NCBI GenBank assembly: GCA_021821425.1 | Contig: JAKACL010000016.1 | Coordinates: 1-18,063, forward strand | Direction of reading: 5' to 3' | Source of the DNA: Pseudomonadota bacterium | GTDB taxonomy: Bacteria > Pseudomonadota > Gammaproteobacteria > Burkholderiales > Thiobacillaceae | DNA: 18,063 bases | Part shown: in pieces, positions 1-7,617 of the stretch | Layout of the letters: the number at the start of each line of letters is the position of its first letter | How positions within the stretch are numbered: the first letter of the stretch is position 1 | Translations under genes and position numbers: made by a program | The notes under the pieces: generated by a model | Told to the model about the DNA's origin: nothing | The model's database searches: none | What the model saw: only the letters and a program-made list of their open reading frames with translations

Positions 1-3
1 GAT

Positions 4-480
4 TCACCATTCGCGATAGGGCACGCCGTTGAGCCCGGTCTGCGGCGACAGCGAGTAGACATCGAAGACGTCGCGTCCCGGGCTGGGCGCGTCGGGCGGG
101 CTGGCGTAACTGCGCACGCCCCAGGTATCGGCCGGCGGCGCGGTGGCGTCCGGATAAAACGGATCGCGCGGCAGGCGGCGGAGGAAATAGATCTTGCTCG
201 CGTCGGGCTTGGTTTTGTCGGCGACGCCCTGCCACAGCGCGTCGAGATCGGGCGGGTAGCCGCTGGCGTCTGCCGCGGACTCGATGCGGCCTTCCTTCAC
301 CGCCTGACGGTAGGCGTCGAGCGCGGTGCGCATCTGCCGCAGCGCGTCGCGCAATTCGGTTTCCTTGTGGCGCTGCTGCACCAGCTGCGCGAACGGTACC
401 GCCACGCTGGCGAGCAGCGCGAGGATGGCCAGCGTGACCACCAGTTCGATCAGGCTGAATCCGGCGTTGCGGTGCTGCAT
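4..480 (-). CDS. Type IV pilin-like minor pseudopilin of the hybrid secretion system
   Basis: This 158-residue protein has a classic class III prepilin leader. A short basic N-terminus ends in Gly7, the peptidase cleaves before Phe8, and Glu12 (position +5 of the mature protein) begins a hydrophobic helix of about 20 residues. The C-terminal half is polar, with a DPF...W core and a YSLSPQTGLNG segment that resembles the C-terminal loop of GspG/GspH pseudopilins. It should sit in the inner membrane and be added to a periplasmic pseudopilus. It follows the secretin gene by 3 bp, has no clear Shine-Dalgarno sequence and is probably translationally coupled. Its stop overlaps a possible start of a further gene: on the minus strand positions 10-1 read ATGGTGAATC. 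The operon therefore likely continues off the left edge. The pseudopilin call is firm. Which minor type (G, H or other) is not. Confidence 0.85.
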   Translation of the reverse strand: MQHRNAGFSLIELVVTLAILALLASVAVPFAQLVQQRHKETELRDALRQMRTALDAYRQAVKEGRIESAADASGYPPDLDALWQGVADKTKPDASKIYFLRRLPRDPFYPDATAPPADTWGVRSYASPPDAPSPGRDVFDVYSLSPQTGLNGVPYREW

Positions 481-483
481 GGT

Positions 484-2472
484 CTAGTTGTCCGTTTCCG
501 GCGGCGCGGGAATCTGCGGTGGCGCGACCGGTGCGCTGCCGGATGGCGGAACCGGCTGACCCGGGCTGTTGGGCGCCGGCCCTGTCACATCGGATAGGGG
601 CGAGGGCGAGGGAATTCCGTCGGTCGGGGATGGCCCGTCGTCGGGTGGCGGCGGTGGCGCGTTGAACACCTGGGGCTGGGACGGCAGGCCGCCGCCGATG
701 GCGTTCTCGGTGCCGCCGCGGAATTCGGTCAGCGCCGGCTGGCGGGTGGCGTCGCTGCGCAGGATGCGCGGCGTGATCAGCAGCACGATCTCGGTCTTGC
801 TGCGTTCGTCGCGCTGGTTGGAAAACAGCCGCCCCAGCAGAGGCAGGTCGCCCAGACCGGGGATGCGGCTGGCGGTACTCCGATCCTCGTCCGAAATCAG
901 CCCGGCCAGCACCTGGGTCTCGCCGTCCTTCAGGCGCAGCGTGGTGCCGGCGTTGCGGGTGCCGATCTGATAAGTCAGCGTGCCGCTGCTGCCGCGGATT
1001 TCGCGCACGATGCTGGAGACTTCCAGCCCGACCTTGATCTGCACGTCGTCGCGCATCAGCACGCTGGGCTCGACGTCGAGCTTGAGTCCCACGTCGAGAT
1101 AGGACACCGATTCCGAGATCACCCCGGTCGAGGTGGTGTTGGAGGTGATCACCGGCACCTTGTCGCCGATATGGATCTTGGCTTTTTCGCGGTTCTTCAC
1201 GCGGATGCGCGGATTGGCCAGGATGTTGACGTCGCTGTCGTCCTTGCGGAAGTTCACCGTGGGGGTGGGGCTGATGGCAATGTCGCCGCGCGTGATGTCC
1301 CTGAGGCTTTCCACCGTCAGCACCGAAGCCGGCGGCGTGGTGTTGGTGACCACGCCGCCCTGGCCGATGGTCGAGGTGGTCGATGGCGGCAGATTCAGCA
1401 GCGAGAACTGGTTGGGATATTGCACGCCGAGATCGAGTAGCCGCCCGCGCTTCACTTCCAGCACCTCGACGTCGAGCATCACTTCCGGCTCGGCCAGGTC
1501 CTGCACCGCGATGATCTTTTCGGCCAGGCGGATGGCGTCGGGCGTGTCGCGCATGATCAGCAGGTTCAGCCGCTCGTCGACGAAGAGGTCGCGCGTTTTC
1601 ACCAGGGTGCGCAGCATCGCCATCGTGGCCTTGGCATCGGCATTGCCGAGGTAGAAGCTCTTCACCATCAGTTCCTGGTAGGCCTTCTGCTTCTGCGGCA
1701 CGTCGGGATAGATCAGCAGCGTGCTGGCGTTGACCACTTTTTTCGCCAACTGTCCGCTCACCAACAGCATATCCAGTGCGTCGGCGATCGGCGTATTGCG
1801 CGCGAACAGCGTCGCTTTGGTGTCGAGCCGGACGTCCTTGTCGAACACGAAATTGATGCCGGACTGGCGCGAGATCATGTCGAACACATTGCGCAGCGGC
1901 GCATCGCGGAATTCCAGCGTGATCGGCTTGCGGTATGCAGCGCCGAGTTCGCGCGGGCTGAGCTCGTCGGCCTGGCGCGCGGCCTGGATCTGCTGCAGCA
2001 GGCGCTGTGCGCCGGCGTGCCCCGGGTTTTGCGACAAGACCTGGCGCAAGGCGAGCGCGGCCTCGTCGGTGCGGCCCGCCGCCAGCGCCTGATCGGCTTT
2101 CTCCACCGCCTGCTGATGCTGCCGCGCCGTCGCCAGGTTGGCGTAGAGCGTGGCTGCGCGCGGGTTTTCGGGATGCATGCGTAACACGCTTTGCAGCGTG
2201 GCTTCAGCCGCGTCGAAGCGGCCAGCATCCAGGTCCTGCTGCGCCTGCGTGAGGCGCTCGCTGGCCAGGCGCTCGCGCTGGGTGTGGTAATAGGCCTTGA
2301 GCTCGATGTTGCCGGGCTCGCGTTCCAGGTTCGCGCGCAGGTGGTCGAGGCCGGCTTCGGGCTTGCCGGCGGCGATCAGCTCGCGACCCTCGTTGAGGCT
2401 GGTGCTGGCGCAACCGGCCACGCTCAGGACAAGCAGCGCGGCGGTCAGAACGGAAGGGCGGGTGTACTGCAA
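484..2472 (-). CDS. TPR-containing outer-membrane lipoprotein secretin (GspD/PilQ/MshL-like)
   Basis: This protein forms the outer-membrane channel through which a pseudopilus or substrate would pass. It has 662 residues. A lipoprotein signal ends in the lipobox LSVAGC (Cys21). Residues about 25-165 are alanine-rich, TPR-like helical repeats. An N0/STN-type domain lies near 183-258, a short N1-type domain follows, and the conserved secretin core lies near 395-570 (VPVITS, VGLKLDVEP, DGETQVLAGL, SRIPGLGDLPLLGRLF, ITPRIL). The last 85 or so residues form a proline/serine-rich tail that most GspD proteins lack. The start codon is TTG, backed by AGGAG (2479-2483) six bases upstream. It begins one base after the preceding stop. 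The built-in TPR region may replace a separate pilotin or PilF-type protein; this is inference. Confidence 0.92.
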   Translation of the reverse strand: MQYTRPSVLTAALLVLSVAGCASTSLNEGRELIAAGKPEAGLDHLRANLEREPGNIELKAYYHTQRERLASERLTQAQQDLDAGRFDAAEATLQSVLRMHPENPRAATLYANLATARQHQQAVEKADQALAAGRTDEAALALRQVLSQNPGHAGAQRLLQQIQAARQADELSPRELGAAYRKPITLEFRDAPLRNVFDMISRQSGINFVFDKDVRLDTKATLFARNTPIADALDMLLVSGQLAKKVVNASTLLIYPDVPQKQKAYQELMVKSFYLGNADAKATMAMLRTLVKTRDLFVDERLNLLIMRDTPDAIRLAEKIIAVQDLAEPEVMLDVEVLEVKRGRLLDLGVQYPNQFSLLNLPPSTTSTIGQGGVVTNTTPPASVLTVESLRDITRGDIAISPTPTVNFRKDDSDVNILANPRIRVKNREKAKIHIGDKVPVITSNTTSTGVISESVSYLDVGLKLDVEPSVLMRDDVQIKVGLEVSSIVREIRGSSGTLTYQIGTRNAGTTLRLKDGETQVLAGLISDEDRSTASRIPGLGDLPLLGRLFSNQRDERSKTEIVLLITPRILRSDATRQPALTEFRGGTENAIGGGLPSQPQVFNAPPPPPDDGPSPTDGIPSPSPLSDVTGPAPNSPGQPVPPSGSAPVAPPQIPAPPETDN

Positions 2473-2473
2473 C

Positions 2474-2968
2474 TCAATCTCCTGTGCGCAGGCTGCGCGT
2501 CTGGTCCAGCGGTAGATAGGTGAAATTCAGCTGGTCGCCGGTGACCGGCTCCAGCCGCCAAACGCCGTCGAGCACCTGGCCTGCGCGCACGCTCACCGGC
2601 AGCGTGCCGCGCGCCAGGTAATACGTGGTCTGGCCGGCTTCCTGCCAGCGCCCCATGTAGCTGAACGGCAGGGCCGGTGCCTGCGGGGGCGGCGGCGCAA
2701 CATAGGGCGGCGGCGGCGGGGGGGGCGGCGGCACGTACCAGGTCTGTTCGGGGAACAGGTTGGTGCGCGACAGCGCCAGCCGCGGCGCGGCTTCGGGCGG
2801 CGGTGTCGGCGCCGCAGCTTCGGCCGGCGCGGGCGAGCGGGCGCGCGTTGCTGGCTTGGCAACGTCGACCACGGGGGGGTCCGTTTCGCCGGACGCCAGC
2901 CACAACGACCAGCCGACCACGCCGGCCAGCGCCAGAAACAGCAGGGCGCGGCGCAGGGGTGCTGTCAT
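2474..2968 (-). CDS. Proline-rich bitopic protein, GspC/PilP-like
   Basis: This 164-residue protein has an N-terminal membrane anchor (about residues 8-26) and a long Pro/Ala linker that includes nine consecutive prolines. A compact beta-rich C-terminus (about residues 100-164, from YMGRW through LPVSVRAGQVLDGVWRLEPV) matches the pattern of the GspC homology region or PilP. Those proteins link the inner-membrane platform to the secretin. Its place directly before the secretin gene and after the PilO-like gene is the pilM-N-O-P-Q order. The ATG overlaps the upstream stop (ATGA). The minus-strand code holds homopolymer G/C tracts, seen on the plus strand as G8 at 2718-2725 and G7 at 2873-2879. 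Related genes have been annotated 'secretion system X translation initiation factor', a name I consider misleading. Function is inferred from architecture and context. Confidence 0.7.
   Translation of the reverse strand: MTAPLRRALLFLALAGVVGWSLWLASGETDPPVVDVAKPATRARSPAPAEAAAPTPPPEAAPRLALSRTNLFPEQTWYVPPPPPPPPPYVAPPPPQAPALPFSYMGRWQEAGQTTYYLARGTLPVSVRAGQVLDGVWRLEPVTGDQLNFTYLPLDQTRSLRTGD
2479..2484 (-). promoter_or_regulatory. Ribosome-binding site deciding the secretin TTG start
   Basis: On the minus strand this reads CAGGAG, six bases before the TTG at 2472. No ATG or GTG lies between it and the lipoprotein signal, so the TTG start is favoured. Confidence 0.7.
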
Positions 2969-3495
2969 GGTGCCGTCTCCACGAACAGGCTCATCCGCAG
3001 TTCGGCCTGCAGGTAGGCCGACTCGATGCGCTCGCGCTCGAGTTTCAGTTCATCCAGCGTCAGGTTGGGCAGGCGTTCAAGCGCCGCAGCGAGGAAGGCG
3101 TGCAGCGCCGGATAGGGCGTCTCGACCGGCAGCACCAGCTGCCAGCGCACCAGCGCGGTGCCGGCCTGCGGCGTCACGCTGTACCGGCCGCGCGGCAGCG
3201 CCAGCCCGTGCGACGCGGCCAGCTGCGCCAGTTCGCCGATCTGCTGCGAGGCCGCACCGGTGGGCGGCAAGGCGGCCAGGGGGTTGAAGACGGGCGGCGC
3301 GGGCGACGCCTCGCGCGCGGCGGCGGCTATACGCAACGCGGCCAGCCGGTCCTGCTGGGCGGCAATCGACCGCTGCAGCGTGCCGACGCCGATCGTCTGC
3401 AACAGCAGTGCGGCAACCAGCAGGCCGAGCCCGGCCAGGCCGGTTGCGCCCAGGCGCCGCGCCCATTGCCGAAGCCGCCACAGCAGCGTGTTCAT
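2965..3495 (-). CDS. PilO/GspM-like inner-membrane assembly protein
   Basis: This protein of about 176 residues has a short basic cytoplasmic N-terminus, one membrane helix (about residues 17-36) and a short coiled segment (IAAQQDRLAALRIAAAAREA). A periplasmic domain with the alpha/beta pattern of PilO/GspM ferredoxin-like folds follows (RYSVTPQAG, WQLVLPVETPYPALHAF, LTLDELKLERE). It should pair with the PilN-like product to form the inner-membrane platform. The ATG at 3495 is chosen because it overlaps the stop of the upstream gene (ATGA) and directly precedes the membrane segment. The open frame extends further upstream, but that part lies antiparallel to no signal and overlaps the pilN-like gene. 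Sequence identity to characterised PilO proteins cannot be judged here. Confidence 0.78.
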   Translation of the reverse strand: MNTLLWRLRQWARRLGATGLAGLGLLVAALLLQTIGVGTLQRSIAAQQDRLAALRIAAAAREASPAPPVFNPLAALPPTGAASQQIGELAQLAASHGLALPRGRYSVTPQAGTALVRWQLVLPVETPYPALHAFLAAALERLPNLTLDELKLERERIESAYLQAELRMSLFVETAP

Positions 3496-4007
3496 GGCTG
3501 CAGCTCCACCATCAGGTTGAAGCGCACCGGCTGCCGGTCGGCTTCGATCTGCACTTCGTGCTGGACCAGCGCGGCGCGCTTTACCCCCGGCTGCTGCTGC
3601 AATCTGTCGATCAGGGCGACGGCATCCGCCAGCGTGCGCGCCTCGGCCACCAGCTTGAGTTGCGAGCGGGTCTGGCTCGCGTCGAGCGACACCAGCGCGA
3701 CCGTGTCGTCGAGCGCGTTGGCCAGGGCCTCGAATGCGGGCTGCCAGGAATAGGCGAGCAATGCCGCGACATCGGTCTGCGCGGCTTGCGCGGCGGTGTC
3801 GGCAGCCGCGGCCGGGCGCGCGGCCGCGCGGGGCGCCGCCTGTTCGAGCGCGGCGATTTGCAGGGCGAGGCCAGCTTCGGTCGCGCGCGCCGTCTGCAGG
3901 GTGTTCCAGCTCCAGCCCAGCGCCGCCGCACCGGCCAGCGCCAGCACGAGGGCCCCTTTGCCGGGACGCGCGGGACGCGCATGAAAATCGAAATCGAGAC
4001 GGGCCAT
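3492..4007 (-). CDS. PilN/GspL C-terminal-like inner-membrane assembly protein
   Basis: This 171-residue protein begins with a short cytoplasmic tail, RLDFDFHARP. That tail sits where PilN carries its conserved PilM-binding peptide, although the usual INLLP form is absent. One membrane helix (about residues 18-35) and an alanine-rich helical stretch follow. The periplasmic domain (about residues 85-171) has the alternating pattern of PilN/GspL (VALVSLDASQTRSQLKLVAEA, then ALIDRLQQQPGVKRAALVQHE). It would bridge the cytoplasmic PilM-like protein and the PilO-like partner. The ATG lies directly against the preceding TAG with no gap, and its own stop overlaps the next start. The family call is by architecture and position. 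Confidence 0.78.
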   Translation of the reverse strand: MARLDFDFHARPARPGKGALVLALAGAAALGWSWNTLQTARATEAGLALQIAALEQAAPRAAARPAAAADTAAQAAQTDVAALLAYSWQPAFEALANALDDTVALVSLDASQTRSQLKLVAEARTLADAVALIDRLQQQPGVKRAALVQHEVQIEADRQPVRFNLMVELQP

Positions 4008-4766
4008 CTAGATGCCTGCCAGCGCAAGCGCGCCCTGGGTGTGGCTGTCGTGCGGCAGCACCTGCCAGCGCAGGGCACCGGTTTTCGGGGCCGATACGGC
4101 GCCGGCGCCGAGCGCCTGGACCCACACTGTGGCCGGCATGGGCAGCGCGGCCTGCGCGGCTTCGCGCTCGATCAGCTGCGGCAGTGCGGCCGCCCAGTCG
4201 GCATCTGCCGGCTGCGCGGCGAGGTGGTGCCAGACGCCGTGGCTACCGCCGAACACGCTGAGCCAGCCGGCTTCGGCCAGCACCCACCAGCCGTCGAGCC
4301 GGGCCGGCAGGCGCCGCGCGGCATGGCTGGCCAGCGGGCGGATGTGCACGTCGCGGCAGCCATGCCGCGCCAGCAGTGCGTCCAGCTGCCGCACCAGGGC
4401 GGTGTCCACGGCTGCGCCGACCAGCCCGTATTGCGGCGGCTGGCTGTGCACCTGCACTTGCCAGGGCGCGGCCGCCTCGCCGTAGATCTCGCGCAGGCTG
4501 GCGGCCACCAGCGCCTGTTCCTCGGCGCGCGACAGCGCCTTGCCGGGCGGTGGCGTCAGCACATGACGGACGAAGTGCTGCGACAGCACCACCTCGACCC
4601 GTGGGCTCTGCCAGGCGGGCTCGCTGAGCACAGCGTCGAGCAGCGGCAGCAGGCTGTCGGCGCTGCGGGCCGGCGACGTCAGCACGCGAGAGGTGCGCGC
4701 GCGCAGCAGCGCCGCCTCGCCGGGCGCGAGCGCGATGCGCAATGTGTCAGGCCGCCAGCGTGACAC
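4008..4766 (-). CDS. PilM/GspL cytoplasmic-domain-like protein
   Basis: This 252-residue soluble protein has no signal or membrane helix. It is encoded between the ATPase and the PilN-like protein, which is the position of PilM or of the cytoplasmic half of GspL. The N-terminal segment LRIALAPGEAALLR resembles a degenerate phosphate-1 strand-turn of the actin-like fold. The GIDIGS-type glycine/serine motif of genuine PilM is not visible, and the protein is about 100 residues shorter than typical PilM. It may therefore keep the fold without binding nucleotide. The start is GTG, chosen because GGAGGAG (4774-4780, minus strand) lies seven bases upstream, inside the end of gspE. The two genes overlap by 20 bp, indicating coupled translation. 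Confidence 0.7.
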   Translation of the reverse strand: MSRWRPDTLRIALAPGEAALLRARTSRVLTSPARSADSLLPLLDAVLSEPAWQSPRVEVVLSQHFVRHVLTPPPGKALSRAEEQALVAASLREIYGEAAAPWQVQVHSQPPQYGLVGAAVDTALVRQLDALLARHGCRDVHIRPLASHAARRLPARLDGWWVLAEAGWLSVFGGSHGVWHHLAAQPADADWAAALPQLIEREAAQAALPMPATVWVQALGAGAVSAPKTGALRWQVLPHDSHTQGALALAGI

Positions 4767-6423
4767 GGTTGATCTCCTCCAGCGTGGTGTCGCCTGCCTT
4801 GACCCGCGCCAGCGCGGCGTCGCGCAGGGTACGGGTGCCGCCGCGTTCGGCGGCTTCCTTGATCTGGCCGATCGGCGCGCGCGCCACGATCAGCTCGCGC
4901 AGTTCGTCGGTGAGCAGCAGGGTTTCCGCGATCGCGCGCCGGCCCTTGTAGCCGCTGCCGCGGCAATGACCGCATCCGGTGCCCTGGCTGAAGGCGAAGT
5001 CGCGGGTTTTTTCGGCGGTCAGGCCCGACAGTTCGAGCAATTCGGCCGACGGCTCGACCGGCGCCGCGCAGTGCGGGCAGTTGATGCGCAGCAGGCGCTG
5101 CGCGACGATGCCGTTCAGCGCCGAGACGAAGCTGTAGGGATCGACGCCCATGTGGATGAAGCGGCCGATGACGTCGAACACGTTGTTGGCGTGCACGGTG
5201 GTGAACACCAGATGTCCGGTCAGCGCCGACTGCACAGCGATCTGCGCGGTATCGGCGTCGCGGATTTCGCCGACCATGATCTTGTCCGGGTCGTGGCGCA
5301 GGATCGAGCGCAGGCCGCGCGCGAAGGTCAGGCCCTTCTTCTCGTTGACCGGAATCTGCAGCACGCCCGGCAGCTGGTATTCGACCGGGTCTTCGATGGT
5401 GATGATTTTGTCGCGGCCGTGGTTGATTTCGGAGATCGCTGCATACAGCGTGGTGGTCTTGCCCGAGCCGGTGGGCCCGGTCACCAGCAGCATGCCGTAG
5501 GGCTCGGCCGCCAGCTTGCGGATGCGCGCGAGCTGCGCCCCGGCATAGCCGAGGCCTTCCAGCGTCAGCCCGGCGAGTTCCTCCGACAGCGCCTGCCGGT
5601 CCAGGATCCGCAGCACTGCGTCCTCGCCGAACACGCTTGGCATCACCGACACCCGCACGTCGACTTCGCGGCCCTGGATCGCCACCTTGAAGCGGCCGTC
5701 CTGCGGTACCCGGCGCTCGGCGATGTCGAGCTCGGACATCACCTTGATCCGCGAAATCGCCTGCTCGGCCACCTCGACGCCCGGCGCGTGGGCGATGTGC
5801 GAGAGCACGCCGTCGATGCGGTATTTGACCGTCAGGCCGTGGGCGTCGGTTTCCAGGTGGATGTCGGACGCCCCCGCCTTCAGCGCGTCGTACAGCGTCG
5901 AACGCACCAGTCGCACCACGGGGCTGGTGTCCTCGGCGATGCTGGCAAACGACAAGGCCTCGGCGCCCGAATCCTGCGCCGCCTGCGTGCCGCCGCCGCC
6001 CATCCCCTCCATCGCGCGCAGGCCTTCCTCGTGGCGAGCCATCAGCGCCGCCAGATCGGCCGGGTGAGCCAGCCCGGTGCTGAACGGCACGCCCAGCACA
6101 TGCGCGGCGTAGGCGCGGCTGGCGCTGTCCCACGGATCGGTCAGCAGCAGCCAGGTGCGGGCCTCGGCATCCTGCGCGACCAGGCAATGCCGCCGCGCGG
6201 CCTCGTTGAAGCCGAGCAGGCTGAAGTCGACCGTCAGCGCATTGAGTGCGGCCATGTCGAACGCCGGCTGGCGGCTGTGCGCCGCGAGCAGGGCCAGGGT
6301 GGCCTCGGCGTCCAGACCGAACTGCTCCTGCACCCGCAGCATCACAGGCTGGCCGGCGGCGCGCGCCTGCTCGCGCAGACTGGTCAGCGTGGCCGGGGTG
6401 AGGGCGGGCTGCGGCGCGTTCAC
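4747..6423 (-). CDS. gspE: GspE/PilB-type secretion ATPase
   Basis: This 558-residue hexameric AAA+-like ATPase powers pseudopilus extension from the cytoplasmic face. The N-terminal third is a MshEN/GspE N1-like region. The catalytic half shows the Walker A motif GPTGSGKT (316-323), an Asp box, the Walker B/His-box segment starting GEIRDADTAQIA (about residue 385), and FTTVHANN. A zinc-binding tetracysteine pair, CPHC (449, 452) and CGHC (484, 487), is present as in GspE and PilB. Length is normal for the family. The GTG start overlaps the gspF stop (GTGA). All nucleotide-binding motifs are intact, so it should be active. Whether it serves a T2SS, an MSHA-type pilus or a distinct system cannot be told from this protein alone. 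Confidence 0.94.
   Translation of the reverse strand: MNAPQPALTPATLTSLREQARAAGQPVMLRVQEQFGLDAEATLALLAAHSRQPAFDMAALNALTVDFSLLGFNEAARRHCLVAQDAEARTWLLLTDPWDSASRAYAAHVLGVPFSTGLAHPADLAALMARHEEGLRAMEGMGGGGTQAAQDSGAEALSFASIAEDTSPVVRLVRSTLYDALKAGASDIHLETDAHGLTVKYRIDGVLSHIAHAPGVEVAEQAISRIKVMSELDIAERRVPQDGRFKVAIQGREVDVRVSVMPSVFGEDAVLRILDRQALSEELAGLTLEGLGYAGAQLARIRKLAAEPYGMLLVTGPTGSGKTTTLYAAISEINHGRDKIITIEDPVEYQLPGVLQIPVNEKKGLTFARGLRSILRHDPDKIMVGEIRDADTAQIAVQSALTGHLVFTTVHANNVFDVIGRFIHMGVDPYSFVSALNGIVAQRLLRINCPHCAAPVEPSAELLELSGLTAEKTRDFAFSQGTGCGHCRGSGYKGRRAIAETLLLTDELRELIVARAPIGQIKEAAERGGTRTLRDAALARVKAGDTTLEEINRVTLAA
4774..4780 (-). promoter_or_regulatory. Strong Shine-Dalgarno for the PilM-like gene, inside gspE
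   Basis: The minus strand reads GGAGGAG, followed by seven bases and the GTG at 4766. The site is embedded in the Glu-Glu codons near the end of gspE. It justifies the GTG start and the 20-bp overlap. Confidence 0.75.
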
Positions 6424-7604
6424 TGGATCGATCCCGCCAGCTCGAAAATCGGCATATAGAGCAACACGACAATGAGGCCGATCGTCAGTCCGATGAACAC
6501 CATCAAGAGCGGCTCGAACAGGCGGGTGAACCAGTCGACCCAGCGCGCCATTTCCTCGTCGTGGAAGATGGCGATGCGCTCCATCATCTCGCCCATGCGG
6601 CCGCTTTTTTCGCCGACGCGCAGCAGCCGCGCGGCGACCGGCGTGGTCAGCTCGCCGCGGGCAAACGCGGCCGAAATGGTTTCGCCGCGGCGCATCGCTT
6701 CCATTGCCGTTGCCGCACCGCTACGCAGGTGGGCGGACAAGAGCCCGGTCACCATCCCGAGCGCCGGCACGATCGGAATGCCGCCGACCAGCAGCATGCC
6801 GAGGCTGCGGTAGAAGCGCGCCAGCTCGAAGGTGCGCAGGTGTTCGCCGACGGCCGGGATGCGCCAGGCCAGCCGGGTGAGCGCCGCGCGAGTGGCAGGC
6901 TGGGCCAGGGCCACGACGAAGCCGGCAATCAGGCCGATCGCCCCCAGCGCGATCCAGCCGCCGTGCGCCTCGACCGCCTCGCCCCAGGCCAGCAGCATCT
7001 GCGACATCCACGGCAGGTCGCGCCCGGCATCGGCATACACCGTGGCAAAGCGCGGCACCACATAGCCGAGCAGAAAACCGATCACCAGCGTGCCGACGCC
7101 GATCAGCAGCATCGGGTAAATCGACGCCGACAGGACTTTTTTCTTGACCGAGTCGATCTGGTTCTGGTAGCCGACAAAGCGCGCGAGGGCTGGCGACAGG
7201 TCGCCGGTGCTCTCGGCCGCCCGCACCGTGGCGGCATACAGCGGCGGGAACCTCTCGGGCTGCGCGGCCAGCGCCGCCGAAAACGGCCGGCCTTCGCGCA
7301 TGGTGGTAAGCAGGCGTTCGATCAGTTGGCGCGATTCGGCGCGCGTCTCCTTTTCGGCCAGGGTTTCCAGCGCCTCGGTCAGGGTCAGGCCGGCGTCCAG
7401 CAGCGCGATCAGTTCCTGGGTGAACAGCAGCAGCGGAAACCGCGCACGTCGTGCCGACAGCCAGTGGCCGCGCTCGGCCACGACCGACAGCACCTGCGCG
7501 CCTTCACGCTGCAGCCGGCTGATGGCCTCGGCTTCGTCGAGCGCCTCGACCGTGAGCGCCGTCACGCCGGCGCCAGGATGCAAGGCTTTGACCCGATAGC
7601 GCAT
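6420..7604 (-). CDS. gspF: GspF/PilC-type inner-membrane platform protein
   Basis: This 394-residue polytopic protein is the membrane platform on which the ATPase acts. Two repeated T2SSF domains are visible. The first contains FTQELIALLDAGLTLTEAL, and the second contains FYRSLGMLLVGGIPIVPAL with a following VGEKSGRMGEMM. Membrane helices lie at about 163-186, 214-235 and 365-387, the usual three-helix topology. The N-terminal segment MRYRVKAL is typical of GspF. The ATG start is 13 bp after the pseudopilin stop, and the 3' end overlaps gspE. The protein looks complete. Confidence 0.94.
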   Translation of the reverse strand: MRYRVKALHPGAGVTALTVEALDEAEAISRLQREGAQVLSVVAERGHWLSARRARFPLLLFTQELIALLDAGLTLTEALETLAEKETRAESRQLIERLLTTMREGRPFSAALAAQPERFPPLYAATVRAAESTGDLSPALARFVGYQNQIDSVKKKVLSASIYPMLLIGVGTLVIGFLLGYVVPRFATVYADAGRDLPWMSQMLLAWGEAVEAHGGWIALGAIGLIAGFVVALAQPATRAALTRLAWRIPAVGEHLRTFELARFYRSLGMLLVGGIPIVPALGMVTGLLSAHLRSGAATAMEAMRRGETISAAFARGELTTPVAARLLRVGEKSGRMGEMMERIAIFHDEEMARWVDWFTRLFEPLLMVFIGLTIGLIVVLLYMPIFELAGSIQ

Positions 7605-7617
7605 CTACCCTATCTAC

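Noticed and set aside
3496..4125. Upstream extension of the PilO-like frame to 4125
   Set aside because: It overlaps the whole PilN-like gene, is Arg/Ala-rich and has no homology pattern. The ATG at 3495 with ATGA coupling is the natural start.
4679..6472. Long open frames on both strands over gspE (4679-6472 minus, 4693-6459 plus)
   Set aside because: gspE has intact Walker and zinc motifs in its own frame. The alternatives are Arg/Ala-rich or His/Gln-rich shadows.
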